Assembly (NCBI RefSeq): GCF_900107765.1
Contig: NZ_FNQY01000020.1
Location: forward strand, 1 to 64,000
Direction: 5' to 3'
DNA from: Arachidicoccus rhizosphaerae
GTDB taxonomy: Bacteria; Bacteroidota; Bacteroidia; Chitinophagales; Chitinophagaceae
DNA: 64,000 nucleotides
Under the pieces are notes generated by a model. The model saw only the letters and a program-made list of their open reading frames with translations, searched no databases and was not told where the DNA came from. Numbering within the stretch: the first letter of the stretch is position 1; each line of letters starts with the position of its first letter. A program made the translations under genes and the position numbers. This document shows positions 9,221 through 20,600 of the stretch, one piece after another.

Positions 9221-10969
9221 ATGAAAAGACAGTGCATGTATAGGATTTTATCCATTGTCGGCTTTTTGGTGATCTTTCAAGCCTGTCAGAAATCCGGATT
9301 CCTGGACCAAACGACAACAACGAGTCTGAACGAGGAGTCTACATTTTCTGACAGCGCCAATGCGATGGCCTTTTTAAATAATATTTATTCCAATATGGGC
9401 TTCGCCAGTGATCCTAAACGCTTTAATGGAGGAAGCTACGCAGCAGGCCTGGAGGCGAGCTGTGACGAGGCAGAAGGGCCCAACGCCTCTAGTTCCAATG
9501 GATTTATTCAATTTGCTACCGGAACGGTCAACCCGACAGTGGTGCCGGATGACGCCTGGCGGGCATCTTATAATAATATTCGGGCCGCCAATCAGTTTTT
9601 AAAGCATCTACCGGTGATTCCATTTTCTAATTCCCTGAAACAAACCAGTAAGGCAGAAGCACATTTTTTAAGAGGCTGGTATTATTTTATGCTGCTGGAA
9701 CATTATGGCGGGGTTCCCATTATTGGCGATTCCATTTATACCACTGAAGATCAAATGCCCCAAACCAGAAATGCTTTTAGCAGTGTTGTGAATTACATCC
9801 TTGATGAATGCGATTCAGCGGCGGCTTATTTACCGGTAACCCAAACGGGTTCAAATTACGGCAGGGCCAGTAAAGGGGCAGCATTAGCTTTAAAATCCAG
9901 ACTTCTATTATATGCAGCCAGCCCTTTATTTAATGATGGTGGCATAGCTAAGGGGATAGATGGCCTGGATTCTATTGTGGCATATCCCGATACGGATCCT
10001 ACCCGTTGGGCTAAGGCGGCTGAAGCCGCTAGAAATGTAATTGCATTAAATGCCTACTCGCTTTATGTAGATTCCACTACGGTTTCCGGGCAGCTTGGGT
10101 ATGGATTTATGGATCTGTTTACCAAACGCTATAATACAGAGTATATTCTGGCGCATATGATGGAGAGTAATAAGTATCTGGAATCTTTATGGGACGTTCC
10201 CTCCAGAGGTGGGTCTGGCGGTCCGGTTCCATATCAGGAAATGGTGGATGCTTTTCCGATGGCTAATGGATTGCCGATTACGGATCCTAATTCTGGATAT
10301 GACCCTCAAAATCCATATAAAAATAGAGATCCAAGATTAGATTACAGCATTATCCATGATTCCACACTTCGTATTACCTATGGTGCCAACCAGCCCACAC
10401 CGGTTACCTTATACTGGAATACGAAAGTATCTCCCGCGGTGGCTGCCAGTGGCGACGCTGTTCACAAGGGCACTGCAACCGGATATTATATATTCAAAAT
10501 GATAGATCCAGATATAATCAATAATGGCATTGGTACATCGCCGCGCTGTTTACCGCTGATTCGGTATGCAGAAATACTGCTGAATTACGCAGAGGCCCAA
10601 AATGAATCAGTCGGTCCGGATAATTCGGTTTATCAGGCAATTGAAGCAATTAGGCAAAGGGCAGGTCTCCGGCCTTACACCTTGCCAGAGGGCATGGATC
10701 AAGGCCAGATGCGGGAGGCCATTAGAAGGGAAAGGCGTGTGGAACTGGCTTTTGAAGGTTTCAGGTTCTTTGATGTACGCAGATGGATGATTGCGGACTC
10801 TACCGATAATCAGATGATGCACGGAATGGAGGTAGACAGAGGCACAACGGTAAGTTATAACGAGTTCAATGTCCGTAAACACAATTTTAAAAAAGCAATG
10901 TATCTGTGGCCCTTACCCTTGTCTGAGATTTCTAAACTCCCCGGTTTAAAACAAAATCCACTTTATTAA
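9221..10969 (+). CDS. SusD/RagB-type glycan-binding lipoprotein
   Basis: 582 residues. The N terminus has a lipoprotein signal with Cys22 as likely lipidation site ('VIFQACQKSGFLDQ'), so the protein should be anchored on the outer membrane surface. An N-terminal SusD-like tetratricopeptide region ('NNIRAANQFLKHLP', 'KAEAHFLRGWYYFMLLEHYGGVP') and the C-terminal RagB/SusD block ('RYAEILLNYAEA', 'IRQRAGL', 'RRERRVELAFEGFRFFDVRRW') are both present. SusD proteins act as substrate lids on SusC transporters. Oddly, no SusC gene precedes it: the order is SusD, two small lipoproteins, then SusC. Its partner could be the receptor at 12569 or the unpaired one at 17676. Confidence 0.93.
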   Translation: MKRQCMYRILSIVGFLVIFQACQKSGFLDQTTTTSLNEESTFSDSANAMAFLNNIYSNMGFASDPKRFNGGSYAAGLEASCDEAEGPNASSSNGFIQFATGTVNPTVVPDDAWRASYNNIRAANQFLKHLPVIPFSNSLKQTSKAEAHFLRGWYYFMLLEHYGGVPIIGDSIYTTEDQMPQTRNAFSSVVNYILDECDSAAAYLPVTQTGSNYGRASKGAALALKSRLLLYAASPLFNDGGIAKGIDGLDSIVAYPDTDPTRWAKAAEAARNVIALNAYSLYVDSTTVSGQLGYGFMDLFTKRYNTEYILAHMMESNKYLESLWDVPSRGGSGGPVPYQEMVDAFPMANGLPITDPNSGYDPQNPYKNRDPRLDYSIIHDSTLRITYGANQPTPVTLYWNTKVSPAVAASGDAVHKGTATGYYIFKMIDPDIINNGIGTSPRCLPLIRYAEILLNYAEAQNESVGPDNSVYQAIEAIRQRAGLRPYTLPEGMDQGQMREAIRRERRVELAFEGFRFFDVRRWMIADSTDNQMMHGMEVDRGTTVSYNEFNVRKHNFKKAMYLWPLPLSEISKLPGLKQNPLY

Positions 10970-11007
10970 AAACATTAGGCCCATAACTAATAAAGAAATC
11001 ATGTATT

Positions 11008-11448
11008 ATGAAAAGAAACTATTTATTATACCTGTTGCTTTTTTTGCTGGCAGGCTCCATTTTGGGGCTGGCCTGCAAAAGGGAAGTCAATATAGTGCCT
11101 AAAGAGGCCAGTAAAACATTAAATGGCAGTTGGCAAATCGTAAAAGCCACCAGAAACGGTACTGATCTGACGGACCGGTTTGATTTTTCAAAGTTCAGGA
11201 TTGTCTTTAAGGATAGTAGTTATACTTTGGAAAATCCTGTTCCGTTCCCGGTATCAGATAATGGATCTTTTTACCTGGATGATCCTAAATATCCCTTTAA
11301 AATTAACCTGGAGCAGACGGGTGGTAATAATCAGGCGCTGGATATGCAATTTCCAATTACTGGTGGAGTCCGAAGTATTATCATCGATTTTTCTCCGGGA
11401 TGTTCTGAGAATACTTATGAATACACCCTTCAACAAGTAAAACAGTAA
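11008..11448 (+). CDS. Small lipoprotein, DUF5004-like (lipocalin-like)
   Basis: 146 residues. A lipoprotein signal ends at Cys23 ('GSILGLACKRE'). The rest is a small all-beta domain beginning 'LNGSWQIVKATRNGTDLTDRF', an arrangement typical of lipocalin-like DUF5004 proteins of PULs. Assignment to that family is from recalled patterns. It sits 38 bases after the SusD gene and 10 bases before the next lipoprotein gene, so the three are probably cotranscribed. A role as surface glycan-binding or accessory protein is inference from position only. Confidence 0.75.
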   Translation: MKRNYLLYLLLFLLAGSILGLACKREVNIVPKEASKTLNGSWQIVKATRNGTDLTDRFDFSKFRIVFKDSSYTLENPVPFPVSDNGSFYLDDPKYPFKINLEQTGGNNQALDMQFPITGGVRSIIIDFSPGCSENTYEYTLQQVKQ

Positions 11449-11458
11449 AACCAAGATA

Positions 11459-12448
11459 ATGCAATTAATTCAGCAAATTAAAACCGCTAAATGGTGGAAA
11501 GTAACCTTACTGATGGCGCTCACCGTGCTGATCATTATCAGCTGTAGTACTTCCATTGACAGCATAGATATGCCAGATAGCGTCAATGCAGGAGAGAGCT
11601 TCACATCGACCATTCACGTTACCATACAGACCAATGACAGTCGTAGTAATACTAAATTTATGGTGGCTTTATTAGTGCCTAAAGTGTGGAATGTTACTAA
11701 AAACTCCAAAATTACCTTTACCAGCAGTATTACTACAGGCACCCAGACCATGAGTGCCATTGCGACCGGTACAGCTGCGCCACAAGCGAACGGCAGTGAC
11801 TGGCCCACTATTTTAGCAGCTAAAATTGGGCACGGTGGCAATCTGCTGGCAGGCTGGGAGTGGGTGGCTTTTTACTCTGACAAAGCTTATGATGTTAATT
11901 CCAACGATAATATTACCGTTACCATTACTGTAAATACAAAGGTCAGCAGTGATAACCTGTCTTTCAAACTGGGCTATGTCGTAGCCAATAGTTCTGACGG
12001 GCTCTCTGACGCCCAATATTATGCCTCTTCATTCCCGGGTTGCTTCCGGGTTTTTGGAGACGGGGATTTAATGGATTATTGTAATCCTCAGTTAGGAACG
12101 GTAGATCCGCTTGATGCCCTGGATAACGATATCATTACTTTGGGTTTTGATGCGGGCGTGATTGATACGGGCCTCTCGGATGCAGATGAAGTATATCTCT
12201 GCTTAAAAGGGGTAACTGCTACCGGAGACACCCTGGACTTTTGTGGCCAGACGGGCCAGACCAGACTTAGTACTTATGCACTCAAAAAATGGCGCATCGA
12301 TATCTGGCCCCGTGGTTTTTTCCAATTAACTAAAGACCAGGAGTTAAGCAGTCTTGTCTATTATTTTACAGATAAGACGGGTCAGGTAGTTGTTGGAAAG
12401 GACGGGACCCCCGCTGTACCATTTACTTACACGTTTAAATGTCAGTAA
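11459..12448 (+). CDS. Lipoprotein, DUF4961-like PUL accessory protein
   Basis: 329 residues. Signal segment 'VTLLMALTVLIIISCS' gives Cys29 as likely lipidation site. Next comes an immunoglobulin-like beta domain ('MPDSVNAGESFTSTIHVTI'). The C-terminal half contains 'YVVANSSDGLSDAQYYAS', 'CFRVFGDGDLMDYCNP' and a segment starting 'DEVYLCLKGVTATGDT', which resembles the C-terminal part of DUF4961 proteins as I recall them. These are found next to DUF5004 genes in Bacteroidota PULs, as here. It may hold glycan at the cell surface in the manner of SusE/SusF; no activity can be read from the sequence. A 120-base gap separates it from the SusC gene. Confidence 0.72.
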   Translation: MQLIQQIKTAKWWKVTLLMALTVLIIISCSTSIDSIDMPDSVNAGESFTSTIHVTIQTNDSRSNTKFMVALLVPKVWNVTKNSKITFTSSITTGTQTMSAIATGTAAPQANGSDWPTILAAKIGHGGNLLAGWEWVAFYSDKAYDVNSNDNITVTITVNTKVSSDNLSFKLGYVVANSSDGLSDAQYYASSFPGCFRVFGDGDLMDYCNPQLGTVDPLDALDNDIITLGFDAGVIDTGLSDADEVYLCLKGVTATGDTLDFCGQTGQTRLSTYALKKWRIDIWPRGFFQLTKDQELSSLVYYFTDKTGQVVVGKDGTPAVPFTYTFKCQ

Positions 12449-12568
12449 TATTTAAAGGAGCGGCCCATTATGGAGCTCACTGACTTTAAAGTGATATATA
12501 TACATCCAATAAATGTCTGACAAACTATTCGGGTAACAACCAGACAATCATCTTGAATCTAATTTATT

Positions 12569-15500
12569 ATGTATAAACAGTATTTTCGGTTTTCTATAAA
12601 TAGATTTTTAACTAAAAAGGCCATAACAACCTCATTTGTTGTACTGGTGATTTTGGGCAGTTCACCGCTGGTAACCAAGGCGCAACCAGAACTGACTGCC
12701 CAAAACAATAAAAATAGTATTGCCAGTACAGATCAGAGAACCGGTAAGGTAACAGATGCTTATAACAAACCTTTGCCCGGTGTTGTTATTAAAACATTGA
12801 ACGGCCAGGCCTTAGGTGTGACAGATGAAACAGGAGCATTCTACCTGGAGATGACCCCGGAAATGGGAAAGGGGGGTAAGTTAGTTTTTTCTCTTAGGGG
12901 ATATCAGCAGCAGGTAGTCACGCTTAACAAAACTCAAGGCAATCTGATTCGACTGGAATTGAGCTTTTTACCTGGAAGTAACATACAAAATGGGGAGAAG
13001 CAAGCAATCACAGATACGAACCTGGTGGTCCTGGAAAGCGCTACTGCCCAGAAAGGAGAGATGGACGCATTGTATGGCGCTGTACCTGCCTATCGTTTTT
13101 TAGGGTCAGCGGCCACTACTACGCATAACGAGCTCAGTTATACCCCGGCTCCAGCATACAGCTACGCCTTACCTGGCAGGCTTGCCGGACTGAATGTGAT
13201 ACAAACCGAGGGCTTTTATATGCCATCATTAGCCGCACAGACTGATGTGGATATTTTTGTGGGTAATATCCCCAGTAATAGCAGCGGCACAGGGCCCACA
13301 GATAATAACCAGTTTACCATTCAGCTGCGCGGTCACAGTTCCTCTCAAGGGCAGTCTCCAGTCGTTATAATTGATGGCATTCAAAGAGAAATTTACTCAC
13401 TGGACCCCGATCAGATTGAGTCTGTCACGGTATTAAAAGACGCCTTGTCTACCATATTGCTAGGGCAGAACAGCGCCAGGGGAGCCCTGGTGGTGAACAC
13501 ATTAAAGCCTAAGGCCGGACCGCCACGCATTGGATTTACGGCCCAAACAGCTATTCAACAGTCCTTACAACTACCGAAACCGTTGAGCGCTGCCAAATAT
13601 GCTTATTTACTCAATGAAGCCTTGCTTAATGATGGTAAAAAGGCAGCTTATACGGACGCTGACTTTCAGGCCTACTTAACGGGTTCTGATCCATACGGGC
13701 ACCCGGATGTGAACTGGTATGACGCCCTTATTAAAGATAACCCGCTCATGACACGCTACAACCTGAATATTACAGGGGGCGGCAAAAAGGCAAGCTATCT
13801 GGTGGATTTAGGCTATTTGGATCAAGATGGCATGTTTAAGGGATCAAACGATCATACCTATAAGACCAATACCAGTGAGAAGCGCTACAGTATCAATTCT
13901 AAAATTAATTTTGAGGTTAACAAGGATTTCAATCTTGGTCTGAACTTAATTGGCCGGATCATCGATAATAACCAGCCGGGCGTGGGTACTTCTACTATTT
14001 TAAGTAATTTACTAACAACACCTAATAATGCTTATCCTATTTATAACCCTGACGGTTCCTTTGGTGGGACTTCCAATTACACCAATAACCTGATGGCACA
14101 GGTATTGGAATCCGGGTATTTGACCGAGCAGGAAAGGGATATCATGGTAAATCTTGATATGCGTTATAAATTGGACAAATGGCTACCCGGTTGGTGGGTA
14201 AAATTAAATGGGAATGTTTCTGTTGAGTCCGCTAGCTTTATTAATCGCAGTAAACAAGTGCCGATCTTCCAGATGAGTTTGGGAGAAGACGGGGATACGA
14301 CTTATAACCGGTTCGGAAGCACTGTGAATCAAAATAATACCTTTCAGTCGACTTCCTGGGCCAGATATTGGTACGCGCAAGCTTCTACAGGATATGATAA
14401 GACCATTGGTCTAAATAGCTTTGGCGCCAAGCTGTTTTATGACCAAAAACAAACGCTTTTTAATTTTGATCTGCCTGCCGTCCTTAGTAATTATGCCTTT
14501 CAGGGGAATTATAATTATGCCAGAAAATATTTTGTAGAAGGCGCGTTAAACTATAGCGGATACAGCCGCTATCAAAAGGGCCATCAATACGGACTATTTT
14601 ACGCCGGAGGTCTTGGATGGGACCTGGCTCAGGAAAACTTCATTAAAAATAATGCACATTGGATTAACCAGTTAAAACTCAGGGGCACTTATGGCAGGAC
14701 CGGTAATGCCAATGTGGATAAATACGGTTACTATATCTGGAATGCACATTTTGAGAATGTCAATCTTTCTTATCCTATTGGCAGTGAATACCCGGGGCCA
14801 ATTGGTGTACAGGAAGGACAAACGCTGGCCAATGTTAATGCGACCTGGGAAAAGGCCGATAAACTAGATCTAGGACTGGATATAGACTTATTTAATCACC
14901 ATTTGCAGGGAAGCTTTGATTACTATCATGAGAAGTATAGCGATATCATGCAAAACAGGGGCAAGAGTATTGCCTTAATCGGCCTTAACTATCCGGCAGA
15001 AAATATAGGCCGTGCATTATATAAAGGATTTGAAGGCAGTCTGACTTATCAGAATGCAGCCCATAATTTCAATTACTATATCACTGGTAATGCATCGCTT
15101 CAGTATACCAAGGTCTTGTTCATGGATGAGCAGCAGCAGCCATATCCCTGGAATGTACATACCGGCTTACCGGTTGGACAGCGATTTGGTTTGATTGCAG
15201 ACGGATTTATAGCGTCTGCTGACGAGGCCGCAACCTATGCCACAATTCCTGGGTATACTTTAAGGGTAGGGGACGTGAAATATAAGGATCTCAATGGCGA
15301 CGGGGTCATTGATCAGTTTGACGCGACAGCCCTTGGCAAAACCGGACCGTTACTGTACTATGGACTAAGTGCGGGATTTTCCATAAAAGGCTTTGAGTTT
15401 AATTTTTTAATCCAAGGGGTTCAAAACCGGGATATATACGTGGATAATTTAGTAATGGACGCTGGATTTCAGGGGCAGAATAATGGATATGGCCAGGCCT

Positions 15501-15844
15501 ATGAGCAGATTCAAAACCGCTGGACGCCAGAAACAGCCGGGACTTCACAGGTTGTGTATCCTGCATTAAATGCAGGAGGGAACGGTTATAATTATAATCC
15601 GCTTTATTTATCCAGCTCACTTTTTTTACATAATGGGAATTATCTTAGGTTAAAAAATGTAGGGGTTGCGTATAACCTGCCTGCAGTATGGACGGAGCGT
15701 TTAAAACTAGGTAGTGTTAAAATATTTATCAATGCGCTGAATCTATGGACCTGGGCAGCTTATGACCAGGTGGATCCCGAGATTTCTTTACCTAGTTACC
15801 CTATGCAGCGCATAATTAATACAGGCATCAACATTAAACTTTAA
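12569..15844 (+). CDS. SusC/RagA-type TonB-dependent outer-membrane transporter
   Basis: 1091 residues. A signal peptide ends near 'TKAQPE' (about 39). A carboxypeptidase-regulatory-like domain follows (about 55-130, 'GKVTDAYNKPLPGVVIKTLNG'), then a plug domain (about 185-310, 'QLRGHSSSQGQSPVVIIDGI', 'DPDQIESVTVLKDALST') and a long beta-barrel. The usual 'GxRGANGVI' plug motif reads 'GQNSARGALVV', a divergent form. The last residues are 'NTGINIKL', ending in leucine where most outer-membrane barrels, including the other three SusC here, end in phenylalanine. It is followed after 3 bases by a SusD gene, the normal SusC-SusD pairing. It imports oligosaccharides into the periplasm using TonB energy. 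Confidence 0.93.
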   Translation: MYKQYFRFSINRFLTKKAITTSFVVLVILGSSPLVTKAQPELTAQNNKNSIASTDQRTGKVTDAYNKPLPGVVIKTLNGQALGVTDETGAFYLEMTPEMGKGGKLVFSLRGYQQQVVTLNKTQGNLIRLELSFLPGSNIQNGEKQAITDTNLVVLESATAQKGEMDALYGAVPAYRFLGSAATTTHNELSYTPAPAYSYALPGRLAGLNVIQTEGFYMPSLAAQTDVDIFVGNIPSNSSGTGPTDNNQFTIQLRGHSSSQGQSPVVIIDGIQREIYSLDPDQIESVTVLKDALSTILLGQNSARGALVVNTLKPKAGPPRIGFTAQTAIQQSLQLPKPLSAAKYAYLLNEALLNDGKKAAYTDADFQAYLTGSDPYGHPDVNWYDALIKDNPLMTRYNLNITGGGKKASYLVDLGYLDQDGMFKGSNDHTYKTNTSEKRYSINSKINFEVNKDFNLGLNLIGRIIDNNQPGVGTSTILSNLLTTPNNAYPIYNPDGSFGGTSNYTNNLMAQVLESGYLTEQERDIMVNLDMRYKLDKWLPGWWVKLNGNVSVESASFINRSKQVPIFQMSLGEDGDTTYNRFGSTVNQNNTFQSTSWARYWYAQASTGYDKTIGLNSFGAKLFYDQKQTLFNFDLPAVLSNYAFQGNYNYARKYFVEGALNYSGYSRYQKGHQYGLFYAGGLGWDLAQENFIKNNAHWINQLKLRGTYGRTGNANVDKYGYYIWNAHFENVNLSYPIGSEYPGPIGVQEGQTLANVNATWEKADKLDLGLDIDLFNHHLQGSFDYYHEKYSDIMQNRGKSIALIGLNYPAENIGRALYKGFEGSLTYQNAAHNFNYYITGNASLQYTKVLFMDEQQQPYPWNVHTGLPVGQRFGLIADGFIASADEAATYATIPGYTLRVGDVKYKDLNGDGVIDQFDATALGKTGPLLYYGLSAGFSIKGFEFNFLIQGVQNRDIYVDNLVMDAGFQGQNNGYGQAYEQIQNRWTPETAGTSQVVYPALNAGGNGYNYNPLYLSSSLFLHNGNYLRLKNVGVAYNLPAVWTERLKLGSVKIFINALNLWTWAAYDQVDPEISLPSYPMQRIINTGINIKL

Positions 15845-15847
15845 GTC

Positions 15848-17617
15848 ATGCAACTCATTACTGAATATACGAAAGGATTACATCGGCATTATAAATTAGG
15901 AAGCCTTGTGCTGATTTCTGCCATGCTGTTTTGTTCCTGCGCTAAGGACTATGAAAATGTTCCCTTAGGGCAACAACAGACCCTGGATCTGACTTTTGAT
16001 ACAAAAGACTCCGCAGGAACCTATGCGATTCGTTACCTGAATCAGGTGTATAGCGATGCCTTGGTAAATGGACATAACCGCGTCTCCGGAGATTATTTAG
16101 ATGCAGCTACTGACGACGCTCTATCTTCATCCTCAAGTTTATCGGATGTTGAGAAAATTGCCAATGGTGCGTACACATCTACAAATACGAATGCAGATGA
16201 CTGTTGGGCAAGCGCTTATGCTGCTATCCGGTCAGCCACTGTATTTATTGTGAATATAGATAGAGTTCCATTATTAGAGCAGCTTCCTGACGGCAGGCCT
16301 GCAAGGTCGGCCTATAAGGCGGAGGCCCGTTTTTTAAGGGCCTGGAGCTATTTTAGGTTAGTTCGACGTTATGGAGGGGTTCCTTTGTTAGGAGATCAGG
16401 TTTATCAATTAACGGACGATATGGAGCTGCCCAGAAGTTCTTTTGGGGATTGTATTGACTATATTGTCAGTCAACTAGACTTAGCTGCTGATTCTCTGCG
16501 TTCCCAGACCGAAGTAAATAGTACCAGTTATGGACGCATTACCAAAGAAGCGGCAATGGCTGTCAAGGCAAAGGTATTGCTTCTGGCTGCCAGTCCGCTG
16601 TATAATGGAGAGAATGTTGATCCTTCCAATAACTTGACGGGTTATGCCAGTTATGATAAAAATAGATGGCAATTGGCAGCAGACGCTGCTAAAAAGATCA
16701 TTGATCTTGGATATTACGCATTAATGCCTTCCTTTAGTTCCGTCTTTTTAAACCAGAACCAACCTGTTGGTAGTAATACGGAGAATATATTCTGGAGGCA
16801 AGTAGGCAATAATCAAGATGTTGAAAAAAATAATGCCCCAATAGGCTATACGACGGCTGGTGGCAATGGGCGAACAAGCCCTTCTGAAAATCTGGTGGAA
16901 GCTTTCCCAATGATTAGTGGACTATCTATAAATGACAATGGTAGTGGGTACAATCAAAGTGATCCCTATGTTAATAGGGACCCTAGATTAGCTGCCACCG
17001 TATTTTTTGACGGTCAAAGCTGGATTAACCGGTACGTTGAACTTTTTGAAGGAGGACTGGATAGGCCAGGAGGCACTGTTCAGCAGACGAAGACTGGTTA
17101 CTATATGCGTAAGTTTATGGGTGATTTTTCCAGTGTCTCTGGGAGCCAGTATTCCAACACTTTACATGACTGGGTGTATATCCGCTATGCCGGGATATTA
17201 CTGGATTATGCGGAGGCCTTAAATGAACTAGGTGGCCCCTCATCCGATGTTTACCAGATTTTGTTTGACTTAAGGCATCGTGCAGGCATTGAGCCTGGTG
17301 ATAACGGTTACTACGGATTGTCTACTTCTTTAGATCAGACCAGTATGCGGGCCGCTATTCATAATGAACGCCGAATAGAAATGGCCTTTGAAGAGCAGCG
17401 TTACTGGGATTTAAGACGCTGGAAGGAGGCTTCAACAGTTTATAGCCAACCTGTTTGGGGGATGGATATTCAGAAGACGGGCAGTGGCCAGCTATATTAT
17501 AATCCGGAAATAGTATTTACCCCTTCATTTGACGCTTCAAAAATGTATTTCTATCCCATACCTTATAACGAAGTGGTGAAAGATGAGCAAATGATACAAA
17601 ATCCTGGCTGGAAATAA
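15848..17617 (+). CDS. SusD/RagB-type glycan-binding lipoprotein
   Basis: 589 residues. The start is 3 bases after the stop of the SusC gene, so translation is probably coupled. The lipoprotein signal has Cys29 and Cys31 ('AMLFCSCAKDY'); Cys31 is the likelier lipid site. SusD blocks are present: 'SAYKAEARFLRAWSYFRLVRRYGGVPLL', the central repeat region, and 'IRYAGILLDYAEALNELGG' followed by 'NERRIEMAFEEQRYWDLRRW'. It should form the surface lid of the transporter encoded just upstream. It is not closely similar to the SusD at 9221, so the two probably bind different parts of the glycan or different oligomers. Confidence 0.93.
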   Translation: MQLITEYTKGLHRHYKLGSLVLISAMLFCSCAKDYENVPLGQQQTLDLTFDTKDSAGTYAIRYLNQVYSDALVNGHNRVSGDYLDAATDDALSSSSSLSDVEKIANGAYTSTNTNADDCWASAYAAIRSATVFIVNIDRVPLLEQLPDGRPARSAYKAEARFLRAWSYFRLVRRYGGVPLLGDQVYQLTDDMELPRSSFGDCIDYIVSQLDLAADSLRSQTEVNSTSYGRITKEAAMAVKAKVLLLAASPLYNGENVDPSNNLTGYASYDKNRWQLAADAAKKIIDLGYYALMPSFSSVFLNQNQPVGSNTENIFWRQVGNNQDVEKNNAPIGYTTAGGNGRTSPSENLVEAFPMISGLSINDNGSGYNQSDPYVNRDPRLAATVFFDGQSWINRYVELFEGGLDRPGGTVQQTKTGYYMRKFMGDFSSVSGSQYSNTLHDWVYIRYAGILLDYAEALNELGGPSSDVYQILFDLRHRAGIEPGDNGYYGLSTSLDQTSMRAAIHNERRIEMAFEEQRYWDLRRWKEASTVYSQPVWGMDIQKTGSGQLYYNPEIVFTPSFDASKMYFYPIPYNEVVKDEQMIQNPGWK

Positions 17618-17675
17618 GCAGCGGACTAGCACGAAAAAAATTATTACCACAGAATTTATAAATATAAGTAGATTC

Positions 17676-20600
17676 ATGAAGAAATTATTATTTATCCTTT
17701 TACTGGCAGCATTTCAAATTGGCTTGTGTTATGGCCAGGGCAAAACCGTAAGGGGCATTGTCAGGGATTCGCTGGGGCCGGTACTGGGTGCAACGGTTAA
17801 TGAGCTATCCTTTCCTACCAATATGGTGACGACAGATTCAGCAGGTGCATTCCAGCTAACACTGAAGTCATCCTCAGATTCTATTATGGTCTCCTTGGTT
17901 GGTTATGAAAGCCAGCAAATTGCTTTACAGGGAAGAAGTTCAGTAAATATCACATTACATCAGACACCCACTGCCTTAAATGAGGTGATTGTCATAGGAT
18001 TTGGCAAAACCAACCGTATTACCAATACAGGGTCTGTCGCTACTATTAAAGCCGAAGAAATAAGAAGAATACCCACATCAAGCGTTCAAAATACACTGGC
18101 AGGACGTATGCCTGGCTTTTTTGCCCAGCAGCGTTCTGGTCAACCAGGAAAAGATGCTTCTGATTATTTTATCCGTGGTGTCAGTTCACTGAATTCAGAA
18201 GGTAATAAACCTTTAATTATTGTAGATGATATTGAGTATACCTATGAACAGTTGGCTCAGATCAACGCCAATGAGATTGAGAGTATCTCCATTTTAAAGG
18301 ATGCGTCTACAACGGCTATTTATGGCATCAAAGGAGCCAACGGGGTATTAATTGTAACGACCAGAAGAGGGGCGCTGGGACGTCCGCAATTTAATTTCAG
18401 GGTGGAGACAGGTCTTCAGACCCCAGTTAGAAAACCTGACTTTTTAAATGCGTATCAGACGGCACAATTAGTGAACGAAGCCTACGAAAATGATGGTTTA
18501 AATCCCCAGTTTACCGATGAGGATCTGCAACATTTTAAATCAGGAGATGATCCTTACGGTCATCCAGATATTAACTGGTATGATAAGATAATCCGCCCTT
18601 CTTCCTTGCAACATAATGCTAATTTGGATATTTCCGGGGGCTCTCAGGCTGTCAAATACTTTGTTTCTGGTGGTGTATTTAGTCAAAACGGGAATATTCA
18701 GGATTTTTCCACGGGAGAAGACGGCGTGAATACCAATTATTTTTACAGAAGATATGACCTGAGAAGTAATCTGGATATCCAGGCTACACAGAATTTCAGC
18801 CTTAGATTAGATGTTACGGCCAGATTCGGGGATATTAATTCGCCCTATAATCAGAACGTCACCAGTAATCTATATGATTTTTCTAAATATCATCCTTATT
18901 CAGCGCCTTATATCAATCCTAACGGCACTTATGCCTATGCCTATGATACGGAGGATCAACTGCCAACGCTGAATGCGATGCTGGCTACGGGCGGGTACAG
19001 CCGTCAGCGGAGCACTGACTATAATGCGCTGATAGGATTCAAAGAAAAAATGGACTTTATTACAAAGGGTTTGTCTTTGACAGGCAGATTGGCTTACGCC
19101 GGCGTTGAGGTCAATTCTTTAAACCTGGCCAGACCTTACGCCTTTCCGCCTTCTTATCACTATGATCCACTCACGGATTCCTATAGTTTAAATACGGGAA
19201 CTAGTTCTGGAGGATATACACTGACTGAGTACCGTACAATAGGCAATACAGATAAAAAGGACCAGAGGGTAAATATGCAGCTTTATCTAAATTATGTACG
19301 TAATTTTGGTAAGCACCATTTTAATTCTTTGCTGCTATATAATCAGGAGAACTATACGAATTACCAGAGTGCAGCTGCACCGCAGAAATTCAGGGGCTTC
19401 TCTTATAAAATAGGTTATGATTATGATCAGAAATACCTCATCGATTTTAATGTGGGTTATAATGGATCAGACAGGTTTGATTCAGATAAACGTTATGGCC
19501 TATTCCCGGCCATTGGTGTGGGTTGGAATTTAAAACAGGAAAAGTTATTTGAACATATGTTAAAAAACTTCAGCCTGTTTAAACTACGGGCTTCATATGG
19601 GGTAGTCGGGTCAGATGTGGCTCCTGGGGATCAATACCTGTATCAACAGGTATATGTACAGGGCTCAGGTTATAGCTTTGGGCAATCGCCTCAGTCTCAA
19701 TCTACAGTATATGAAGGCTCTTTAGGCAATCCTAATGTAACCTGGGAGAAAAAAAGGAGCTTTGATGTAGGGCTTGATATCAATACTTTAAATAATAAGC
19801 TTTCTATTACAGCCGATTATTTTCATGACTACCGCTATGATCAGCTGGTCACCAGAAACGATATCCCTTTAATACTGGGCATTGGCGTTTCTCCAACCAA
19901 CGTAGCCAGAACGGTCAACCGCGGCTTTGATGGACAGGCTACTTATCATGATAAGGCCGGCCAGGTGGACTATAGTATTGGTATTGTCTGGTCCTACGCC
20001 AAAAACAAGATTTTATATGAGGCGGAAGCCTCGCCAACCTACCCTTGGCTGGCAGTCACAGGGCATTCTATTGACCAACCGTTCGGCTACAAAACCCTTG
20101 GTTTTTATACCCAGGCTGATATTGATAATCCAGATGTTGCTAAACCCACTACCGCCATCCCAGTCCAGGCAGGTGATTTACGCTATAAAGACTTAAATGA
20201 GGACGGCGTTATTGATGAAAATGATAGAACCGCTATAGGAAGACCTAATTTGCCTAATACCACATTTGGGCTACCTATTAAAATCGGATATAAAGGACTG
20301 GACATCAGTATATTATTTCAGGGGGCTTTTAATTATAGTCTGTATTTAACAGGTACCGCTATAGAGCCTTTTCAAAGTCAGTTTCAGCCCATTCACCTAA
20401 AAAGGTGGACGCCTGAAACGGCGGCTTCGGCCGAGTTTCCCAGACTTACCAGTAACCCGACCACGGTCAATAGCCCAGCGGTCTATGCTTCTGACTTTTG
20501 GCTAATTAATGCTTATTATGTGCGGCTAAAGACTGTTGAACTGGGGTATCAGTTTCCTAAAAAATTATTGCCGTTTAAAATCAATAATGCCAGACTATAT

